Below, piece after piece: positions 1 through 9,800 of a stretch of DNA of 64,000 nucleotides. The notes beneath the pieces are model-generated. The model was not told where the DNA came from. It ran no database searches and was given only the letters and a program-made list of their open reading frames with translations. Every line of letters begins with the position of its first letter. Within the stretch, counting starts at the first letter, position 1. This DNA is from Phoronis australis (lineage: Eukaryota; Phoronida; Phoronidae): positions 642,045 through 706,044 of the forward strand of contig NMRA01000134.1 of the NCBI GenBank assembly GCA_002633005.1, in the 5' to 3' direction. A program made the position numbers and the translations under genes.

Positions 1-684
1 ACTCACAATAGAAGCCTGATAAGAGTGAAGGTGGATAAATTCGGTGTTCCTACAGTTTCTTGTTTTAGTGGATGTGCTCAGGACATGAAGGCATTGTGGT
101 CTTAACCACTCAGATTCTTAGGTTGGGTTAGAGAGCCTGGCTCAGGTAATAAATTCCCCACGACATGGTGACATTCTGTGGTAAAACTTGGCTGCCTGAA
201 ATTCTGTACATTTTGCGACATTTTGAGAATTCTGTGACAAAATGTGAGTCTAGTTGTTTGTGTTAATGTTTTATTGGATTTGAGTTATTTTATGCTTCAT
301 CAAGTGGCGGTTGCTTTTTAAAAATCACCAAATAAGTAGTGACAATTGAGACTCCCTGTGATATTTGAAAATTTCGAGATGTGGCAAATTGTGACTTGCC
401 ATTAAGCATGCATTCACTAACTTTTATCTCTGTTCTAGTTGATCTCTGGCAAGGGTCACGCTAATAATAACCATAGTAATAACGGTGTTATTGTCATTAC
501 ATGCATTGTGAGCTGGCTTAGAGTGCTTAGGAATTCCATGGCTAGTTTCTGTTCACACCAGTTGCTGATCAGTCAGGTATCTGCAACATTTACTAACTGG
601 CTAAAAACTTAAGCTATCTTGTTGAGATCGGCTGTCGTGCCTGTGAATGTCGCATCTGCTCACTAGACTGTGCTTTTACCACAG

Positions 685-826
685 GGATTTTTCCGACGAA
701 GCCTGCAGAGGAAGACCCCGTATAAATGTGACAAAGACAAACAGTGCCAGATCGCTATTGGAAGGCGGAATAGTTGTGCTCATTGTCGACTGGTGAAGTG
801 TCATGCTGTTGGCATGTCTAAAGAGG
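685..826 (+). CDS. Nuclear receptor exon: zinc finger II of the DNA-binding domain
   Basis: The exon lies between acceptor ttaccacag and donor G|GTGAGT, and starts in phase 0 (GFFRRS). Its 47 complete codons carry the second zinc finger with spacing C-x5-C-x9-C-x2-C (residues 15, 21, 31, 34 of the exon), followed by RLVKCHAVGMSKE, the usual start of the C-terminal extension. The last base is in phase 1. The final 14 bases of the exon plus its donor are the founding unit of the minisatellite that follows. Confidence 0.95.
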
Positions 827-3800
827 GTGAGTAGGTGGGGCTGTAGGTATGTCTAAGGAGGGTGACAGTGGGGCTTTAGGTATGTCTAAGGAGGGTGAGA
901 CAGTTGGGCTGTAAGTATGTCTAAGGAGGGTGAGACAGTGGGGCTCTAGGTATGTCTAAGTAAATTTCACGTTTAAGCGCCCATGTCTGGTTAACCGCCT
1001 ACCCCCGATTTTTTGGGTTTGCCAATTTAACCGCCCAGGGCGTTAACCCGAACGATTATGGTATGTCTAAGGAGGGTGAGACAGTGGGGCTCTAGGTATG
1101 TCTAAGGAGGGTGAGTCAGTGGAATTATAGGCATATCTAAGGAGTGTGAGACTGTGGGGCTCTATAGGTATGTCTAAGGAGGGTGAGACTGTGGGGCTGT
1201 AGGTATGTCTAAGGAGGGTGAGTCAGTGGAACTATAGGCATATCTAAGGAGTGTGAGACTGTGGGGCTCTAGGTATGTCTAAGGAGGTGAGACAGTGGGG
1301 CTGTAGGTATGTCTAAGGAGGGTGAGACTGTGGGACTGTAGGCATATCTAAGGAGGGTGAGTAGGCGGGGCTGTAGGTATGTCTAAGGAGGGTGAGGAGG
1401 TAAAGTAGTGGTGTGGTGTAGGTGGTGCTCTATAATCATTCCTAGTGCCTTAGAACAGCACTGACCTATTAATAGCCACATTGTCACTGTCTTGAAATCT
1501 TGTCAAATTGCACTGCATGGCCCAGTCACAGTCAACTACATTTTCCAACAGTCATCAGAATGTAGTTGGTTCTCATTGTATGTTGATTGGCCAGATGGAC
1601 CTGAGCGTGCTGCAGTAATGTTGATTGTCCTATAACTGTTGTGTGGTTGGCTTTTCTTTCTGTTTCCATACAGTATATTAATATCACAAAGCAGTGCTTA
1701 CTGCTGTCACTTATTTTATTATTACTCATGTTGTTTGTTTATAAAAATGGTGAAATACCAGTTATTGTTCACATGTGTTGTTGGATTTACTCATGATAGG
1801 CAGTGTACCTAACATTGTCTATGGTAACATCTCACTTTTTTGACCAAAACAATTACCAATATTTGCCCTTTATTCGTTTTTAATGGCTTCCAACAATTTT
1901 TCAAAATGTCGGATGGTTGCTAAACTACAGAACTTGTGAATGTCAGAGTATTATTTGTTGCATTATTTTTAGCCACATTGTGTCCTAAACTGATTAAATT
2001 TTACCATGATAATCATTATAGTTGACGAGTTGAGCTTTCATTTCTATAACATGACTACCATGAATTGGTTATTAAAACATTCAAATTTTATAATGTTACA
2101 TCCATGTGATGTTTCTGATTTCACCATCATAATTTTACACCCTTGTGGCTATACTTATAATCTAATCTATGGACTTGTTGAAATATTGCCTGCGATGTTG
2201 TCAAGACAACCAGCTATGCTCCCTAGTGGCAAAATATGTTTTTTATGTTTGCCTCTGTATCTTCGGAGTTCATTATTGTATTTTCATGAAATTCGACAAA
2301 TAAGTTTCTAATAAGGAGACAACAATGCCCTCCCATTGTCCGACAGATTTGATGTTTACTGCTCCAACTGGTGGCCATTTTTGTTATTTTTGCGTTGGTT
2401 TTCTGGCATCCCGGTGCCTCCCTATCTGCCATACCGCTTAAGGGATCAATATGAAAATTTACAGATGTGTTTCTGATGAGAAGGCCTCGACTGACGTTGA
2501 CTTTAGGACGGGTCTGAATACTGTGTTGCCCCCTAGTTGCAATTTTGTTTTTTACGTCTGGAGCTGAATCTCCTTAACCCTTTGAAGAAGTTGTTTGAAA
2601 TGTGAAAGCTGTGTTCCTATGGAGCCTACGACAAATGGTAATAAGTGTCAAACTGATCGAAATATCACAGTGCCCCCTATTGGTGCAATGTTCTTTTTAC
2701 GTTTACCTCTGTATCTTTGGAGTTCAAATGTATATTCATGAAATTTGGCAAACAGGTTTTGTTCCTGATGCAAAGAACCCGGTGACGCAGATTTTCAGAT
2801 GTTTTTGACTATTCTAGTGCCCCTTAGGGGCAATTTTGCTTTTTTTGCGTCTACAGCTGTGTCTACTGAACACTTTGAAGGATCTTTGCGAAATTTGGCA
2901 GATGGATTCGTACAGACATGGCAACAGATTATGATAATTTTCGACCATAGCTGTGCCCCCAAGTATTATTTGTTTTTACATTTACCTCTAAAACTTAAGA
3001 GTTCCTTGAAATTTGGCAGATAGTTGTGTACTACAGAGATGGCGCTTCCTTCTCAATTTGGACGGGTTTGACACATTTTGCGCCATCTAATGGCCATTTT
3101 TGTGATACTAAAAACACCATGGAAGCACACCGTTTGTGGTGCTGTTGTGGCTACATTTCAGCGCTCTGTGTTGCTCTTGGATTTTTACGTTCCTCTAATC
3201 TGTATTTTAGCAGTTCCGTGGTATTATCAAGAAATTCGGTTGAAAGATTTTTGTTAGAGAGAGATGAGGATGCCTTGCCATGTTTAGATGGGTTCGACAT
3301 ATTCTGCACTACTTAGCGCCCATTTTATGATACTAATTATTAACCGTGGAAGCATATTGTTTGTGGTACAGTCGTCGGTGTATTTCAATGCTTTGCATTA
3401 GTCTGTTTAATCTCTTATTTGTGACAAACCTTTGGAAATTCAAAAAATGACCATTAGGCACAATTATTTCACTACTCAAAGTAGCTGAAATGTTACCATG
3501 GTACTTGCAGCCATCAAGACAGGGCGTTACACTCACGCCAAGCGGACCAAGGACACACAGGAAGTGAAGAGACTACAGTTTGAGACGCCCAAATTTGAGG
3601 GTGAAGACGAACGACTCCGGATGTTGTCAGGCTTCAAAAAGCTATACCCAAGCCCTCAGGAATACGCCAAGGATATGCAGAAGTTTATAGATGTAGTGAA
3701 CGAGACGATGGCCAACTTGGGCGAGAACACCATCATATCACCCAACGACATGACGTCCACTGTCGATAAGTTCTGGGTACGTGCGTGAATGTTTTATTGT

Positions 3801-6800
3801 GTTAGATGCGGTATTGAAAAAGAGATAGTGTGACGACGGTGTTGCTAAGGGCTGTTCCAGCAAAATCCGTATGGGAGGGGGAGACGGCAATTGAAATAAA
3901 AATTCATGGGTGGTGGTCTTCAGAAAAAAACTCAAATTATGGGTGGTCATTCTTGTAAGAAGTAAAGCATTAAAACTGGGTGGTATTTTTTGACCTGTAA
4001 ATGTCGACAGGTTGGTATTTTCAGCAAAGCCATAACACATCTCAAAAGAAATCAAAACTCAACAAAAATGCACTTGGCAATTACCCAAACATATCCCAAA
4101 ATTAACAACAAGCCCACGTTCCTAGTGTACAGAGTGGAATATGAACACTAGGCACATTGATGGAGTATTATGTGATTTATTTTCATTAACATATGGAAAC
4201 TAACTTTAGAGTCGTGCTGGCTATTGTGTCTGAATCTGTAACATTGCACCTTAGTAAAGAGTTGTCAGCGTCGTCACTTTTTTAGAAAATAGAAAATAAC
4301 TAAGAGCATTTACGATAACTTTTTTATTGCCATGTTCATTGCCCTGCATATGTTCTGCTCAGGGTTTATATGCAGTCATGTACTTTGTCGAAGCAACTGC
4401 ATTGAAGGTGATTAAGATGATGGTCAGTAGTGCCCTTGTGAACGCAACTGAGTGCTGTAATACGTTGATTATTTCTTGGTTTTGACCAGGTTTCTATGAT
4501 TACCCATTCTTTCACTTTTTGGAGAAATCTGATGTTGGCAATTACGGGAAATGTCAGTGTGCACCAACACCATGAAAAGAATCGCACATTGACACCCTCA
4601 CCGGTCAAGATTGGGCACCTCAAAATTTGCCGGCAATGATCAACGACACCATTTTGCTGTAGCTTATTAATTCGCCTCAAGCCTCTCGTGTTATCAGACC
4701 CATTATAAACACACTGGGGGCGACAATTGTATTTTAAAATTTTCGCTTGGAAAGCATTTAAATAGCATATTTGAATATTTTGTGAAAAAATGTGAAAAGT
4801 ACACATGATTAGGTTTTTGAATTTTGAAAATCGGACATTGTCAAGGAATGTGATTTTTATAATCTGAAACGCTTGTTCAATGTTTCAATATTATGCTCCT
4901 CATTCATTCTGCGTGGTGTGCCACATAATTGACCCAATTACCAATCCACCAGGTAGCAGTTGGATTTTGAGGTAAGGCAAGTGTCATGGTACAGCTCGTG
5001 GCATGACAAAGCCAGTTGTCCCGAATCAAGCAAATTACCATGATCATGTTTACAGCTTTCTGGCATTACGCAGCTAACAAGCAACCCATCTAGTCTGTGC
5101 CATTGGCAATACAAATTAAACTACTTTGATTACTTGCTCTCCCACCAGACGGCTTAAGACCGGCACAATTTCAATCACCTGGGACAATTCCTATGTTCCT
5201 TATTCTATGCTGGTGTTTTTGGAGGTAGGAAAACATTGTTTGATCGAGTGACCTACTATTTGATGGGTAGGTACTATGCTAACTCACTTTGAATGGCAGC
5301 TACTATTTGAAGGGTAGGGACGCTATCTCATTTTGAGTGACTTACTATTTTAAGGGTAGATATGCTGTCTCACTTTGAGTAACCTCATTTGAAAGGTAGG
5401 TTTGAAGTGACATTGAGTGACGTACTATTTAAAGGGTAGGTATGCTAAATCACTTTGAGTGACCTACTATCTGAAGGGTAGGGATGCTATCTCACTTTGA
5501 GTGACCTACTATTTTAAGGGTAGATATGCTATCTCACTTTGAGTAACCTCATTTGAAAGGCAGGTTTGAAGTGACATTTAGTGACGTACTATTTAAAGGG
5601 TAGGTATGCTAAATCACTTTGAGTGACCTACTATCTGAAGGGTAGGGACGTTAAGTCACTTTGAGTCACCTACTATTTGAAGGGTAGGTATGCTAACAGC
5701 CAAGTGAAGAAAATTTACATGCTTCACTCAGCTTTTCAGATGGCAACCAACTGTTAATCTTTATTGGCGTCATAGCGACGGATGGCAAGATAACATTGAA
5801 GTAAAATAACAGTTATTATGCTATAGACTGGTTTATAAAACTCGAACAGTGTTTTGTTTCGTTCATAAATTAAAGAATCGTATGATTGAGGCAGTTTGCC
5901 CCATGCACATATAATACAATATAAATTGTGCTTTAAGATAGGTGTCCATACAATACACCACCTAGTCAGGTACACTATGCGCTGCTGTATTACTTAGATA
6001 GAGCCTTCATACAATACACCACCTATACATACAACACTCCACCTAGGCCTATACAATAGTCCTATGCATACTCAGGTACATTGTATGTTGCTGCAGTGTA
6101 CCCCGTATACATGCAACACACCACCTATGCATACAATACTCCTATACACACTCGGGTACATTGTATGCTGCTGCATAAGTACGATAGAGCCTCCATACAA
6201 TAAGCCACATGCATGTGCAATGTACCACTTACACATACAACACACCACCTAAACACGGGTACATTGTATGTTGTTGTATTAGTTAGATAGAGCCTTCATA
6301 CCATGCACCGCCTATACATTTAATAGACCATCTATACATACAATATGCCTCCTATACACAGGTATGTTGTTTGCTGCTGTATCAGAAAGATAGATTCTCC
6401 ACACCAATATACCACCAATACACAGGCCTGTATTGGCTGTTCAGGAGCTTGAATAATGGTGTTAGAAATTGATTCCTCAATATTTAATTTTTATTTGGCG
6501 TTTCAACTTTCTAGCGATGTGAGAATGCAAATTGGACATACTGCTCAGCATCTGTCCCATTTGATGACAATTTATGTTCCCGGTACATGCTAAACATTGT
6601 GCATATAGTTATTATTGTCACAGTAATTGGATACCATGCTGTTTGCCCACAAGTGCACTTATGGGGCATGCTGATTGACTTAGAAATTCAGAATTTGGGC
6701 TGTGATGGACGGATGAAAAATTTGTAAAGGTCACTCAGCCCTCTGCATGTTGCTCTTTCCAGGATACAGGGTGGAAAGAGTTCTGACTGACAGACACACA

Positions 6801-9800
6801 CACACAGTGGTAATTTACCATAAACATTCGGGTTAAAGCCCTGGGCGGTTAAATTGGCGAGCCCAAAAATTCGGGGATGGGCGGTTAACCAGACATGGGC
6901 GTTAACCCGAATGTTTACGGTAGTCAATTTGGAATTATAGATGGTGGCCCCAGGAGGTTTCAGACTGAGTTCGTTGTGATTAAGGACACGCATTTTTATA
7001 TTCCATCTGAATTTGCTGAGTTGACACATGCTCTAATGCACAACACAGAAGAATTCTGACATTTCTATAGCATCCTTTGGCAGCTTGCCAAGCTACAACG
7101 CAGCATTACGGGAGTCAACTCAAGGAAAACACAATTAGCAAGGAATGAATGACATTGTCTGTTTATTGATGCCATGCAGAATATTGGCTACTAGCCAGGC
7201 TATATTTGTTCGTACTTGAACACAATCTAATGTGCACAATAAACTGACATCATTGAGGTCATGTGTTGAATTCACACGATTTGCAGATACGAAAAGTTTC
7301 AGGCAGCAATGGCTGCTCATCACACGTTGATGGGTGGCACTTGCTGTTTGCAACTGATAATGGAAAAATGTGAAAAATAACACAATCATGCCTTCTTTCA
7401 CCTGAATTCCAATGTAACAACACGAGTGAGCCTGCAATTGTCACCTTGTGGGAGGTAAACGTACCATCGGGGAAATCGGCACTAGAGGTCACCTGTCCCT
7501 TACCAAAGTCGACCACACTGTACAGTAAATCTCTTGCACTGTTTCTGCCACAGGAGGACTACATGCTGCAGATAGAGATATTTGGCGAAATGCAACCACT
7601 CTCACCACAGGAATACATGGCATTCTACAAGTCGACTGGTATCGACATTGACCATCGGCGCCAACTAGTGGTGGACTGGACCAACATGGCTGAAATAGGT
7701 GTGCGTAAAATGATCAAATTCGCCAAGACCCTGCCAGGTTTTCAACAGGTGCCCTTGTCAGACCAGATAAACCTCATCAAGGGTAAGTAATGGTGATTCC
7801 TCGTAGCTGCATTCTCTTGTGTAAATCCTTTCTAGTAAAAATTTTACTTCACTTTTTATTACCCAGTAATTATTTGATTATCCTACCATAAAAAGATGCA
7901 TTTGTTGGAAAGAAATTTGTCCCTTTCCAACATTGCACTGACCCATTGAAATAATATGGGTGTCATGGGTGTCGTCATGGTTATGTAGTTTTGTGGAAAT
8001 TATGTTACAGCTACCTGCAAGTCTTCATTTGTGAGATCTTAAGTTGTGGGATTTTTACATTGTATGGGTCCTCGTGTCTGAATGCAGCAAAAAGGCCATT
8101 TAACAATGATCAATGATTTGTCTTCTTTGTCAGCTCAACGTGTGTTGTGAGACAAAATGACTCGGAGATTTGATTATGTGTATCTCAATTCTGTGCTATC
8201 ACCACTGTAAATAATTTACCTATATTTGCCATTGCTCATACCTTTCAAGCTCAAAAGTTTGATTCATTAAAACTAGTCTTTTGCTATCAGTCAATAGTGT
8301 AATGACAGGATGTGAGCAACCCTGACCAATAGCTGTGTCACATGTTAGAGGGATGCCATTGTTCTTATTATCAGCCAAATAAGATTTTTGCTCAGTGCCC
8401 TATGGAAGAAAGTTTTCAAACTGTAAGTGATTAAATTGTATAACCACTTCCAAATATTCTGATTCTGCAGTATTTTCCACAATGTTGTGCGTCTGCAGAA
8501 CACTCGTCCCACAACTTGTATGGTAATATCTATTTTACGTCATATGACCGCAATCTGTCATTCTATTGCCAATAACTTTGTGCTGTTGCATAGTGAATTA
8601 CAATTCTGGCATAAGAAAATTGAAAAGCAGAGTGAATGAGAAACTGTTTAATCTCGTGTCCGACTTGACTCAGAAGTGTGTTAGCAGCCCTACCCTTTGA
8701 AAATTCTAATTTTTTTTAACAATCAATCATACTATACATTTTTTCCTCTGCTAAAGAGGAGAGTTGAATTTAGGAAATAAGAATTTCTAATGCCAGGAAA
8801 ACAACAAACTCAACAAAATCTGTACAAAAGGTACTGCGTGTTCTCAGGTGCTCAATTGTGCACATGTGAAATGTACTTTGATTTTTAGTTCTTGAATATT
8901 TTTATCACTTTACTGTTCACAGTTTTGTGTTATGAAATGTTGGTCCCTGGGATACTAAGCCATGTTTAGGTGATGGATTCTCTCTCCTGCTATTTGCAAT
9001 TAATTTGTACCTTGTGTGATAGCTGAAAGTACTTTGTGGCATCTGGGATATTGGTCCTAGGTGGCATAAAAAGGAGCATTTGATTCAAAGGGAGCATAAA
9101 TTGTCTGGTGACAACGGGTCATTCAAAACAATAGTTTTGTTCTCTGATTCTGTACATCGTGTGATGAGAAATGTACCTTTATTGGGTCTAAAGTTTTATT
9201 TTATTAGTTTATGAATGTGAGAAGCTTTATTTTATTTCAGGTATTTGAAGCTGCTGTGAGCCTGCCAAAATAGATCCATGAGTTTTCATTATGAAATTTA
9301 CTTCAAATTGCATGTTATTGAGCTACGAAGTGATTTCTGTGGTTGGAAAGAACTGACATTTCATCACAAGTTGTAGGTTCAATGAAATAAGTTCAACCCT
9401 ATACATCAGATCATGCTATGCACCTTGCTTTTTAATAACTGGGCCACCTCTAACAGAAACAAAGTGTCAGTTCTTCCCAAGCCCACCAGATGTCGCTGTC
9501 TAATCTAAGGAACAAACGGTATAGTAAATAACACCAAAATAACCAGACAAAATGACCCAGAATTCCTTGTAATGACGGATGAGAGCAAGGGAACTTTTTT
9601 TACCTTAAGTGAGAATGTTGGGTGATGACAGAGCATTTTGTGTCACCGTGGGATACAGTATTTTCTCCATTGATTACTTTTGCCATCTGCTGTAGCTTGT
9701 CTGAATCAATGGTTATTTTTGTACGGAAGGTGAGTTCATAGCAGTTGCGATGAGTTAATCATGTCTAAAACATGCATCCTTTTAAAATGAATTCATAAAT

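Noticed and set aside
813-1405. CRISPR-like regular direct repeats
   Set aside because: Animal genome context, head-to-tail units without unique spacers, and origin at a splice donor show an ordinary minisatellite.
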